A stretch of 64,000 nucleotides of DNA from the NCBI GenBank assembly GCA_035048495.1, contig CM068546.1:16312435-16376434 (forward strand), read 5' to 3'. The DNA comes from Euptelea pleiosperma (taxonomy: Eukaryota; Streptophyta; Magnoliopsida; Ranunculales; Eupteleaceae). The position numbers and the translations under genes were made by a program. Positions within the stretch are counted from its first letter, which is position 1; every line of letters starts with the position of its first letter. Below are positions 47,500 through 58,465 of this stretch, piece after piece. A model generated the notes under the pieces. That model made no database searches, was not told the origin of the DNA, and saw only the letters and a list, made by a program, of their open reading frames with translations.

Positions 47500-48664
47500 G
47501 TTACATTCCTAAGCCTATAATTACTGACTTTTTTGCAACTGGACCTCGTAATTTAACTCAAACTCTTCCATTACTATTGTTTCAACACATTTGAAGTGTT
47601 GGTGAAAGTAGGGTTTTTCCGCGTCGTTGGTTACAGAAACCCTAACTTCAACACATTTGTAAAGATCCGATTATCCTGCAAAATACAACTTTGTATAGGG
47701 ATTCAAGTCGGATGTCGATCCGCACTCAGGATTAGTCAGATTAGCGCGAATAAGAACATAAATTGACAGATAATATACAAGAGAAACGTGGAAGGATGAG
47801 AATGGTGAGTCGATATTAAAAACACATCCATGATATCCAGAAAATACTAAAATCATCAAAATCAAATTGCATTAATTAAATTGTTGCTTACATGAAATAA
47901 ATGACAGAAATAAATAAAGCGGTAAATCTATTCTAGAAAACATGTAAGAAAGCATGTAAAGAGAACTTTTAGAGAGAGAGGAAGAAGGTAGAGAGAGATT
48001 TTCACACCTCGGTCGTTTACCGGCCGACAAGGTAGAGGTGAGAGAAAAACTCACCCTCTTGCATTCACCGAATGGAGTCGGCAGTGCAAAAAGGCGATCA
48101 GCCTGGGGATTGTTGCTAGAGAGAGTGGATTCCCAAACTGTAAAGAGAGAAAGTAAGGGAAGAGAGAAGGTAAGGGAAAAAGAGTTTTACCTTGAATCTT
48201 ACCTCGGATATTTGGCCATGGGATTGGAAATGGACCAGAGATGGATTGCAAAGTGGGCCGACCATGTGATAAAGAATTTCGGCCATGTTTGAAGGCCGTA
48301 ATGGCAATCATGTAAGGTTGAGAGCCTTGTGAGAGGGTAGCAACAAATCGACAGAGGCTGGCTGGTGCACTGGTACATGGGCAGCATGGTGAGGTGTTGT
48401 TCGTGATGGTACGAAGCCACCCGGGGAAGCAAGCACGTGGCTGGAGGAAGGACAAACTGGTCTTTGAAGCTCTTGGAAGGAAACCCGCGGTCCAGGAGGC
48501 AATGGGGATGCTGACGGTGGGAGAGCAAAGGTTCTCTTTGTAGAGCTATGAGCAGCAATCATCCCAGGCGTTGGATCAGGCCCAAGGAGGACGATTAGGA
48601 TGGTGCAACGGTGGAACAGCAGGTTACACCGATGTTAATGGAGCTCACCTCAGCCCAAGTTGCA

Positions 48665-48669
48665 GTCAA
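48665..48669. repeat. Target site duplication GTCAA, left copy
   Basis: GTCAA at 48665-48669 and 51441-51445 around the solo LTR. Confidence 0.95.
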
Positions 48670-49522
48670 TGAAAATAGGATTTTTCCGCGTCGTTGGTTA
48701 CGGAAACCCTAGAATCAACATATTTGTAATTATCCGAGACATTTAACCTGTAAAATGGGCAATTTTGCACAGTGGCTCGTGTCGGATGTCGATCCGCACT
48801 CGGGATTAGTCGGATTAGCCCGAACAAGAACATAAAATAATCAGAAAATTATCAGAATAGATAAAAAAATAAACTTCATAATTCATTAATCAAAATGTCC
48901 TTACAATATTTGAATGAGCAATAAGCAAAACTAGACTAAAAAGCATCTAGAGAGAGAAAAATAGAAATAGAATAGGTAGAGAGAGAAGATAAGAGGAGAG
49001 ACATTTTAGAGAGAGAAAATAGAAGGTTAGAGAGAGAAAGAGAGACTTTTTAGAGAGAAAGAAGAGAGGAGATTGTAGAGATAGAAAGAGAGAGAGAGAA
49101 AGTAAAAGATAAGAGAGAAATTACCTTTGATACTTATTGAGATCGGGATTGGGAGATCGGCCAAGTGGTGGCTTGTAGTGGTCCCGATGAGGTGCACAGT
49201 GGTTGTGCATGATAACGATGAGAATTTCCAAGGGATGTGGCGGTCAAAGTGAAGAAAGAACCCACCATTGATGCATGATGAAGGCTGCCACGTGTTGGAG
49301 ACCACATGTGGATTGTGAAGGGCATTCGGCCAAGTGTTGATAACATGAGGGGCCCTCTGCGGGTGGCCGGAGAGAAGGAGGGGAAGAAGATGGATGGACG
49401 TCTTACTTGCCGGCGTTCATGGTGACCGGACTGCAAGCGTGAAGGATGAAGAGGAGAAGGTGGAAGTTGCTGTCCAGAAGTAGCAACGTAGGGAAAACAA
49501 GGTGAAAGCACTGGGTTGCCGG

Positions 49523-49547
49523 CCGGAGTTGCTACCTGCAACTCCAG
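49523..49547. repeat. CCGGAGTTG palindrome, one mismatch
   Basis: First of four copies in this solo LTR; the last arm ends CTCCAG. Confidence 0.75.
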
Positions 49548-49709
49548 CGATGGTGAAGACGAAGAAGAAATAGTGGACGGTGGTGGTGATTAGGAGGTTA
49601 GGCGTTAGTTGCTACCCATTTGGATGCTGCAGACGTCTTTGCCCAACGAGGAAGATGGTAGAGGCAGAGAAGGATGGTTGTGGTGGGATGACATTCCTGG
49701 TTCGTGTGA

Positions 49710-49734
49710 CCGGAGTTACAGGCGGCAACTCCGG
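49710..49734. repeat. CCGGAGTT palindrome, imperfect centre
   Basis: CCGGAGTTACAG...GGCAACTCCGG. Confidence 0.75.
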
Positions 49735-49887
49735 TGAAGACGTGGTGGAGAAGATGATGAAGAAAGAGAAGAAGACAGAAAAGATGACGAAGAAGAAGGA
49801 GGGAAAGAAGAACGAGACAACGGCTGGAGAGAGGGGTTTAGGAGAGAAGAGAGAAGCGGTCCAGAATGTGGAGCACGTAGCCGACGG

Positions 49888-49913
49888 CCGGAGTTGCAGG
49901 TCTGCAACTCCGG
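49888..49913. repeat. CCGGAGTTGCAG palindrome
   Basis: Perfect 12-bp arms around GT. Confidence 0.9.
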
Positions 49914-50226
49914 CGATGAAGACAGAAGAAGGAAAAAGAAAAAGAGGAATAAGAGAAGAAGAAGAAGAAGAAGAAGGAGAAGGAGGAGGAGGAGGAGAGG
50001 AAGCTTACCAAGTTGCAGGTGCCGTCAGAGATCCAGCAGGTGGTAGAAGGGGTGCTGGCGGTGAAGGTGGCGGCGTTAGAAGAACGTGAAGGAGATCACC
50101 GGTGCAAGGGGCAGTAGTGCTCGCGGGCTGTGGTTCCAACAGGAGGCTCACTTGCAAAGAGAAGAAGAATAAGAAGAAGAAGAAAAAGGAGAAGAAGAAG
50201 AAGAAGAAGAAGAAGAAGAAGAACGG

Positions 50227-50252
50227 CCGGAGTTGCAAACCTGCAACTCCGG
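50227..50252. repeat. CCGGAGTTGCA palindrome
   Basis: CCGGAGTTGCA, 4-base centre AACC, TGCAACTCCGG, inside a (GAA)n tract. Confidence 0.88.
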
Positions 50253-50363
50253 CGAAGGATGGAAAAGAAGACGAAGAAGAAAGGAGGAAGAAGAAGAGAA
50301 AGAAGTAGCGGGGAAGAAGGGAAAGGATAGGGGGAAGGAGAGGAGGAGATTGGAGGGGGATTA

Positions 50364-50427
50364 GGGTTCGAACGAACCCCTCTCCTTCTCCTTTTAAAGC
50401 TCCCTATTTCCATTAATGGAAATAGGG
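50364..50427 (-). promoter_or_regulatory. Predicted LTR core promoter (solo LTR in E5)
   Basis: Perfect palindrome 50427-50402, TTTAAAA 50398-50392, then the 7-bp inverted repeat at 50379-50364 in element sense. Confidence 0.55.
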
Positions 50428-50437
50428 TATTTTTGAA

Positions 50438-50441
<4 letters not shown>

Positions 50442-50479
<38 letters not shown>
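50442..50479. repeat. (AT)n microsatellite
   Basis: About 19 dinucleotide units beside the promoter palindrome, at the same LTR position as T(41) in E1. Confidence 0.9.
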
Positions 50480-50482
<3 letters not shown>

Positions 50483-52038
50483 TTAAGTAAAAATCTACTT
50501 TTCTATGGGGAATCTCCCCAATTAGTGGACCCCCCATTTTTTTGAAATTTAACTAAAATTCTTTGGAAATTCACGGGGTCCACTAACTAGTCGGACAGCG
50601 GGTCGATGATGATGGGCCCGGCTACTGGCCCACATGGATTTGTGATGTCCATTGTCTCACAAGATGATGTGATAGACGGTCTGATGGCGATCGGATGGAT
50701 GGTGACTTGATTGGGACTCAGATTGGTAGATCGACGGATCTAGAGAGATCCAACGGTCCGATTGAAGATCCAACGGTCAGAAAGCTAAGGGAGATGAGAT
50801 AGAGCCGATGGGCAGGAGTTCTGGGGTTAGGTCAGTAGATTCGAGGACCGAGAGATGAAGAGAGAGAGAGAATAAGGAGAGATGAGAGAGAAAGTATCAG
50901 AAAATAGAGAGAAAAGCACTGGCGGAGGGTCTGGAACCCTGGTCTTCACTGTGACCATCCTCACGCTTCTCCAGTAGAGTCGACTATCATTCTTTGCTGA
51001 CTCATGTGGCTTTAAACGCTTTGGTCCGTCTCTTGGTCATTGGCTCTCCTACTCTCTTCGTTCTTTGGGCCGGCTTTTTGGTCCTCTTATTCAGCCCATA
51101 TTTGGCCCATATCTTCTAGTCATAGCATGTGAGCTCTTTAAGCTTTGATAATGGGCTTTCCTGATCGATGTGGGCTTGCAAGTCTCGAGAATTGTCCCAT
51201 CGGGGTTTCCTGCGACAGAAGAAGCGCGTAATGAGACTCTATCAGAATGACTTCATGTCTAGACTTTCGAAAAATGTGTTTAATGCATGCAAATATACCA
51301 TTTCATCCAGAAAAGTGTGTTCTACGCAACAAAAAAGACTCTTACGTAGAAAAGTAGATAAATAGAGTATTTTAACGTGGGAGAATGCAATAACGCTAAA
51401 AGGATAATTGCTTAAAATAAGCACTTTTGAGCGAATATCAGTCAACAATGGAGATCAAGAAGATCTCTTACCTGTTGGAGACTGGACAGTGTTCCTGGTA
51501 CGGGGGTGGTGAAGGGGTGAACGACCTGCCATGGTTGCAGACCGTGAACCCGTAAGTTCTCAAGGGCGGATACAGCAGGTGAGTTGCCGTTTCGACTAGC
51601 GGAGGCAGGCGTGAGTTGCAACGGTATTTGATTGTTGCTGCCCACGGAGAACACCAGCAGATGTGCAGGCGGTACCGTTGATGAAGGGGGAGGCACAAGC
51701 AGTGGCAGCAAGCAAAGGATGGAGGTAAGATAAACCTCCATCTTCCTCTCCTCTTCTTCTCCCTTTCTATTTTTTTGTTTCTCTTATTTTTCAAGAAGGA
51801 GAGGGAAGACGGTTTAGAAAGAGGAGGAACTTGCTGTGGGTGGCCGGAGAAGAGGAGGAGAAGACCAGAAGTCATTGCTGGTCAGTCCAACGTGATGCAC
51901 AGGTGCATCTAGGTTTGTAACGGCAAGGAGAGATGCCAAAACTCAAGGAAATGAGCGGCAAGGAATGGAGAGCTACTGGGGAGATGCTTGCACGGTGGAG
52001 ACCCCAAAGAGGAGAGCACCGTTAGGTTGATAAGTTGG

Positions 52039-52064
52039 CCGGAGTTGCAGGTCTGCAACTCCGG
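52039..52064. repeat. CCGGAGTTGCAG palindrome in E5 LTR
   Basis: Perfect 12-bp arms around GT; a second copy with one mismatch lies at 52407-52432. Confidence 0.9.
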
Positions 52065-53301
52065 CGTTGAAGCTTGTAGGTGGAGGAGGCGGACGTGCAA
52101 CAGGTTACTTGGCAGCATGGTAAGATGATGTTGCTGTGGGGATCAATGGTGAAGGATGCAGCGTTAGTGTGGACGCTTCCTGCTGTTGCACTTGTATTGG
52201 ACGGCCGTTAATGGCAGCACCGCCTACAAGTTGTAGGTTTAATGGTAGAGGATGAGGACAGTCCATGCCAGAGGACCACCACGATCCTTTCTTCCTTCTT
52301 TTCTCTTCCCCTCTTCTTCTTTTTGAGAGAGAGAAATGCAAAGAGAGGTGAGAAGAGTTTTGAAGAGGCGGTGGCTTGCGGCCACCGTTTAAGCTGGTTT
52401 TTTTGGCCGGAGTTGCAGGTCTGCAACTCTGGCTAGGATTGGTGGTGCGGCCTACATCTTTTCGAGCAAAGTGTGGAGGAGTTGATGGCTAGAGTGGGCA
52501 GCAACAGTGGAGGTTAGGTGCTGGTTTCCTTGGGCTGCAAGCTGGTTTGTACCACCATTTGGAAGAAGCTACAGGCAGCAACCAGTGAGAAGATGAGCTG
52601 GGAGAGAGGTCCGGTTAGAGAATGGTGGAAGAGGGAAAGGTCAAGGCGGAGGAGAGGTGAATGACGGCTTAGACTCCCAACTAAAGAGCGTGGAAGAAGC
52701 TTTGGGAATTAGGGTTTTCCTCTCTTTAAAACATGGTTAAGAGAGAGGTTTTTCTTAGGGGGCGGTCCTCCCTTTTCTTCATATAGGGTCAGCCTCCCAA
52801 TTAGGAACCCACGGTTTCATATTTAAAACACCTTCCAATTTAAAATATTTTATTCCCAAAAATCATTTCTCTCTATTTTGAAGATCAAAATAACCATATC
52901 CATTAAGGATTCCAACCCTCCGATTTATTACCAAAAAATGCTCTCATGTTGCCTTTTAAGCAATTTGAGTGAGGGATTGGGGTCCGCTAGTTGGTTAGGT
53001 TGTGGGCCATAGGTGATAGTGGGCGGCATCTTAGTTCGGCCACGGCCCCTATGATTGAATCAAGGAATGATGAGGGCCCATGGATTCCAAGATGGTGATA
53101 TGGACGATCGGAGTGGTGATCGGATGAGCTGATGGATGGTGATGATCGGATGGATCATTAGACGGTAGAAATCGGTGAAGGTAGGCCATATGATAGATTG
53201 ACTGAGGAAGGAGAGAAAATCGGGGGTTGATATTGAGAGTAGAGTGAGAGAATGATGATTTAGAGAGAGGAGAGAGAAAATATTACAAAATAAAAATAAA
53301 A

Positions 53302-53372
53302 TGCTAGCAGAGGGTCTTGAACCCTGGTCTTTGACTTGGTTTTCTGCATGCTTTACCAACTGAGCAAGTCCT
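53302..53372 (-). other. tRNA-like segment in E5 LTR
   Basis: Same arrangement as 30706-30778. A-box-like GCTCAGTTGGTAAAGC at 53365-53350 and B-box-like GGTTCAAGACC at 53323-53313 on the minus strand. No anticodon stem is evident. Confidence 0.45.
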
Positions 53373-53704
53373 CATCTTGTTTTAATTGATAAGCTTTAAT
53401 CTCCTTAGTATCTTCTCGGGGTGCTTGGCTCTCCTTCTCTCTTGATTTTCTCTTAGGCTTTTTTGACTTTCTGGATCATCCCACTCTTGGCCTATATCTT
53501 CTTATCCTCAGTCGACTGGCTTTTTATGCTTTGATCAAAGGCTTTGGTAGTCAATTGTGGGTCCACAATCCCTAAAATTCTCCAATCTGGTTTCCTGCGA
53601 TAAAAGAAGCGCGTAGTGAGACTTAATCAGAACGGCTTTATATCTAGACTTCCGAAAATGTGTTTAATGCATGCAAATATACCATTTCGTCCAGAAAAGT
53701 GTGT

Positions 53705-53709
53705 TCTAC
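53705..53709. repeat. Presumed target site duplication of E6, left copy (TCTAC)
   Basis: The five bases before the E6 5' LTR, within the E5 sequence GTGTGTTCTAC. The mate lies off window. Confidence 0.6.
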
Positions 53710-54716
53710 TGATATTCGCTCAAAAGTGCTTATTTTAAGCAATTATCCTTTTAGCGTTATTGCATTCTCCTACGTAAAATACTCTATTTACCTACTTTTC
53801 TACGTAAGAGTCTCTTCTGTTGCGTAGAACACACTTTTCTGGACGAAATGGTATATTTGCATGCATTAAACACATTTTCGGAAGTCTAAATATTAAGCCA
53901 TTCTGATAAAGTCTCATTACGCGCTTCTTCTGTCGCAAGAAACCCCGATGGGACGATTCTCGAGACTTGTGGGCCCAAATCGATCATGAAAGCCCATTAT
54001 CAAAGCTTAACAAGCCCACATGCTATGACTAGAAGATATGGGCCAAATATGGGCTGAATAAGAGGACCAAAAAGCCGGCCCAAAGAACGAAGAGAGTAGG
54101 AGAGCCAATGACCAAGAGACGGACCAAAGCGTTTAAAGCCACATGAGTCAGCAAAGAATGATGGTCGACTCTACTGGAGAAGCGTGAGGATGGTCACAGT
54201 GAAGACCAGGGTTCCAAACCCTCCGCCAGTGCTTTTCTCTCTATTTTCTGATACTTTCTCTCTCATCTCTCCTATTCTCTCTCTCTCTTCATCTCTCGGT
54301 CCTCGAATCTACTGACCTAACCCCAGAACTCCTGCCCATCGGCTCTATCTCATCTCCCTTAGCTTTCTGACCGTTGGATCTTCCATCGGACCGTTGGATC
54401 TTCAATCGGACCGTTGGATCTCTCTAGATCCGTCGATCTACCAATCTGAGTCCCAATCAAGTCACCATCCATCCGATCGCCATCAGACTGTCTGTCACAT
54501 CATCTTGTGAGACGATGGACATCATCAATCCATGAGGGCCAATAGACGGGCCCATCTTCATCGACCCGCTGTCCGACCAGTTAGTGGACCCCGCGAATTT
54601 CAAAATAATTTAATTAAATGGGGGGTCCACTAATTGGGGAGATTCCCCATAGAAAAGTAGGTTTTTACTTAAAAAAAAAAAAAAAATTATTTTTCTTTTT
54701 TTTATTTTCAAAAATC

Positions 54717-54791
54717 CCCTATTTCCATTAAAGGAAATAGGGAAGCTTTAAAAGGAGAAGGATAGGGGTTCGTTCGAACCCTAATCCCTCT
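54717..54791 (+). promoter_or_regulatory. Predicted E6 promoter (5' LTR)
   Basis: Palindrome CCCTATTTCC...GGAAATAGGG (54717-54742, one central mismatch), TTTAAAA (54747-54753) and GGGTTCG-TT-CGAACCC (54776-54791). The inverted repeat lies where transcription should start, about 25-35 bp past the TATA-like box. Confidence 0.58.
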
Positions 54792-55036
54792 CCCCTCTCC
54801 TCCTCTCCATCCCCAAAACCTTCCCCCATGTTCTACCCTTCCTCCTCTCCTCTTTCCTCCTTCTTCTCTTTCTTTTTTTTCTCTTCTTCTCCACGAATCC
54901 GGCGGGTTCTCCGGCGAGCTGGTGGAGCTCTGTCTTCTTCTTCTTCTTCTTCTTCTTCTTCTCCTTCTTCTTCTTCTTCTTTCTTCTGGCTTCTCTTCTT
55001 CTTCTTCCTCTTCTCTTCTTCTATTTTTTTTCCTTA

Positions 55037-55062
55037 CCGGAGTTGCAGGTCTGCAACTCCGG
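55037..55062. repeat. CCGGAGTTGCAG palindrome (E6 5' LTR)
   Basis: Perfect 12-bp arms around GT, about 290 bp downstream of the TATA-like box; repeated in the 3' LTR at 63596-63621. Confidence 0.9.
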
Positions 55063-56671
55063 TGTTCATGGTGTTGACAACCTGCAACACGCTAATCGCC
55101 CCTACCGGTCCGTTTTCTTCCATTCTCTCTCTTCACGGTGCTTTCCCCCGCATCACCAGCAGCTACTGCAGCCTCCACTGCCAGCCGGATTGGCTCTTCT
55201 CCAGTAAACTCCACCGCCTGCAACTAACGGACTGGTTTTGAGCCAGCCATCACCGGTCAACCGTCTCTCCCACCACGTCAACACCGGCCTACAACTAACG
55301 GCATGCAAGCTTGCAGTCCGTGCTGCCCATTTCCTCCACCGTATGAGTTGCAGACCATCTCCTTCATGTGCATCACCACCACGTCTGCAACTCCGGGCGT
55401 ACAAGCCACAACAGCACCGCCCCCTTCCATCTTCTTCGGGCATCTTCTCGCTTGCTGCATCTTCAACGCTGGTGTCGTCTTCACCGGCCACTTGCCGACT
55501 GAAACTCCAACGATCTCGCACCATTCTCCCTCACTCTCACGTCCTCCTACATGCAGGCCGTCCTCCATTACAGCCCACCTACAACACCCTCATCTTCTCC
55601 CACTCACGAGCACCGCCATCTTTCACTGGTAAGGCACCAGCAGCCACCGTGGACAGCACCTCCTCCTCACGATCTACTGCACGTTCCCCCACTGGACAAC
55701 AAACAACACCACCGCCTATTGCATCAATTCCTCTCCACTGCCTCCAGCTATCACCGCCATCAACTCCAGCCGGTTATCACTTTACTCGCCCATCCTCCCT
55801 CTATAATCCATTACTTTAACTTGCTGGCCAGAGACCAATAGATCAGAAAAATCTCCACCGGTGCTCCAAAGATCCAGATCTGCCAAGCAAACCACCAACC
55901 TGCCACGATTTCCTCAACCTTCACCGCATCCTTCCATCGCTAGCAACCACCTAGTGCATCGGCCGGGTATCCACCTTCTTTGAGATCTTCTCCACAAATG
56001 CGCACATCATTCTTTTCACTTAGTGAACCGGACTATCCATCATCCTTGACATTGGCCGATCCACCCTTGATCGAGAAACCAAGGGTAAAATATTAACCGT
56101 CCACTTTCGGTAAGTGCAACAGGGTAAATCCCATTCTCTTTCTAGACTCTCTCTCTAGAGATCCCCAGGCTGATTGCCTTTTTGCACAGCCGACTCCGTT
56201 CGGTGAATGCAAGAGGGTGAGTTTTTCTCTCACCTCTACCTTGTCGGCCGGTAAACGACCGAGGTGTGAAAATCTCTCTCTACATTCTTCCTCTCTCTCT
56301 AAAATTTCTCTTTACATGCTTTCTTACATGCTTTCTAGAATAGATTTACCGCTTTATTTATTTCTGTCATTTATTTCATGTAAGCAACAGTTTAATTAAT
56401 GCAATTTGATTTTGATGATTTTAGTATTTTCTGGATCTCTTGGATGTGTTTTTAATCTCGACTCGCCATTCTCATCCTTCCACGTTTCTCTTATATATTA
56501 TCTGTCATTTTATGTTCTTATTCGCGCTAATCCGACTAATCCCGAGTGCGGATCGACATCCGACACGAATCCCTATACAAATCTATCAATTTTGCAGGAT
56601 AATCGGATCAAATTACAAATGTGTTGAAGTTAGGGTCGTTCTCTCAACGACGGAAAAATCCTACTTTCAAA

Positions 56672-56685
56672 TGGCGCCGCTGCCG
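56672..56685 (+). other. Primer-binding site of E6 (tRNA-Asp type)
   Basis: TGGCGCCGCTGCCG two bases after the LTR, with the same C-for-T variant as E2. Confidence 0.82.
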
Positions 56686-58465
56686 CTCGGGTGATCGGAA
56701 GTGCGAAAAAGGACGTAAACATGGAATTGGAAAGTTGCTGAAGCGAAAAGCTGCTCAATTTTGACAGCCTGACCTTTTCGGAAAACTTTCTATTTTTAGT
56801 TTTTAGTGATTTTTAGCAATTTTTAAATTACTATTTTTAATGCCTCGGAAGGCCGAGTGCAAAGTTGTAATAATTTAGGAATTTTACTGCTTTCCATATA
56901 ACTGCTAGATCTTGTTCTAGGGTTTTTTAGAAACCCTAGATTAAGTGGAAAATACCAAAAAAAATAATAAATTCAAAATTCAAAAAAATTAGGGTTTTAT
57001 ATTCTGCAAATTTTTAGAAATCACCAATCAAGGATTTGCGATTTTTGGAAAGATTCCAAAATCTTGAAACTCTGCTTAATTAGGGTTTCCCCTCTTAGAA
57101 GTTTCCTCTTTAGAAGAATTTCTATCTTTAGAAATCTTCCGAATTTGGAAAAGTCTGCAAAAGGAAACACCCCAAATCTAGCAGAATTTCAATTTTGGGA
57201 AATTTCCCAAAATTATAAGGGATCTCGCAATCAAATCTTTCTTGGAAGATCTCCACAGTTCGGGAAACCTTCCAATCTAGGTATTTTCCAATCTGGGAAT
57301 TCCTAAATTTTAACCCATCTCGAATTTAGAAATTAATTCAAAAACTTGCCTAAATCCAGTGCTTGTTCTGTGAACCCTAAAAAGGCAAGGATCTTCCAAA
57401 TAGAATCCCACATACCTAGACCGTGCGATCTAACTTTTCTGCAGGAACACGATCCAGTGTGGGTAGAGAGCGAAAGCTCAAAGAGGTGGAGTCGGGCCCA
57501 AGCCCATTAGGATACCCCTCTCTAACCCACGGAGGCGACCCCGTGGCGTGGCCCACGAGATGTAAGTCTCTATCCTCGCCTTGAGTGCGGTACAGAGTAA
57601 TTTGGGTGAATCATTGCCGCTTGTCTATTTGCTTTCGCATACATATTATTCGACTTGCGTGGCATGGCCGTTAATAATTGAACATTAATCGAGCAGACCC
57701 AGCTCTTTTACAACTGGTGGGATTTCATCACCCACCTCATCACTCCAGCTGAAATTGATCCCTAGGATCCATCTATAATAAAAAGAATCAAGAAGTAGAG
57801 CCAATTAGCCCGGTGTTCGAGGAAAAATCCACACAAAGCGAACCCGCTTAACATCCAATCGAAATAAGACCACGAGCGCGGGTCCCTGTTGTCTAACACA
57901 CCCATAAGTCCCTGCTACTCAAGTACACTGAGCTCGACGTGGCATCTTGGACTATTCGGCGGTTAGTTGCGTGTGGACTAGGAACACGCACCAACCCTAG
58001 CTTAACCCGAGGGAACACTCTTCTTATACACTTGACCAATCCGGTTAGTCTGGGACGTACTTAAGACAGCCATTGTGCCGCACGTCTGTCTAGGCTTCGG
58101 ATTGCCTTGTTGTTAACTAGAGTTAGTACTAACGGATTCGCTCTGAAGAGTGTAGCCTGGTGAGAACCTCTGAGTGCATACAGTTAGTCCGGCGGCTAAA
58201 AGATAAACCAGTGGTCCGCCCACTGTCATAATCTAGTCTAGCCCCAAAACTAACAAGATAATGCCTAAAATATATCCTGATTGTTTAGAATAGGATTATC
58301 TGTGCTTGGTGTGCATCATTTAGAATCACTACTCCAGTGTCTCCTTTTGGCAACTTTTTGCCACATCTTGGGCTGCTTTTTCAAGTAGAAGCCCGGTTGG
58401 ACCTGCCCTAACCTTTTACTGACTCGATCTGAGAGTTAGTCCACCGCACCCCTCTATCGCCTCTA
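56686..58465 (+). other. 5' leader of E6
   Basis: Non-coding, collinear with the leaders of E2 and E1. It includes the conserved segment around 57410-57600 (CGTGCGATCTAAC... to ...CTTGAGTGC). An in-frame TGA at 58430-58432 precedes the E6 start codon. No separate gene. Confidence 0.82.

Larger units (their letters stand above)
40976..47602. repeat. 177-bp tandem satellite, right block (about 37 monomers)
   Basis: Same monomer as the left block. Marker monomers (ATTTTAAAG or ATTCTAAAG after GTTAC) start at 41134, 41665 and 42196 (531 bp apart, 3 monomers), then 42196, 43080 and 43964 (884 bp, 5 monomers), then 43964 and 45732 (1768 bp, 10 monomers). A second marker (TTAGACTCAG) at 44848, 46616 and 47500 gives 1768 and 884 bp. 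The copies are nearly identical by eye, showing recent expansion. No gene. Confidence 0.97.
48670..51440 (-). mobile_element. Solo LTR inside E5 LTR (2771 bp)
   Basis: Minus-strand LTR of the E1/E6 subfamily with a perfect GTCAA duplication and no internal region. It contains the promoter palindrome (50402-50427), TTTAAAA (50398-50392), GGGTTCG-AA-CGAACCC (50364-50379) and a (TA)n tract (50442-50479). It also has four CCGGAGTTGCAG-type palindromes interspersed with (GAA)n runs. Frames such as 49580-50089 come from these repeats and are not called. Confidence 0.95.
47603..53709 (-). repeat. E5 LTR, interrupted by a solo LTR and by E6
   Basis: Minus-strand LTR in pieces 47603-48669 and 51441-53709 (about 3.3 kb). 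It starts TGAAAGTAGGG directly after satellite (presumed duplication GTTGG, 47598-47602). Its last ~130 bp should lie right of E6, off window, so I cannot tell whether it is a solo LTR or part of a full element. It belongs to the E3-like subfamily: a tRNA-like segment at 53302-53372 and no CCCTATTTCC promoter palindrome. Palindromes lie at 52039-52064 and 52407-52432. No credible gene. Confidence 0.88.
53710..56669 (+). repeat. 5' LTR of E6 (2960 bp)
   Basis: TGATATTCGC start, CCTACTTTCA end. U3 side: three AACGGTCCG-type repeats near 54377-54425 and the promoter block. Transcribed side: (TTC)n near 54931-54983, one palindrome (55037-55062) and CTCTCT-rich runs near 56140-56310. Open frames at 54828-55841 are Ser/Pro/His-rich low-complexity and are not called. 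Confidence 0.95.

Noticed and set aside
31283..47602. Regularly spaced repeats resembling a CRISPR array
   Set aside because: The whole 177-bp unit repeats with no unique spacers; this is a eukaryotic satellite.
53302..53372. Functional tRNA gene
   Set aside because: A and B boxes are present but no anticodon stem or acceptor pairing can be drawn.
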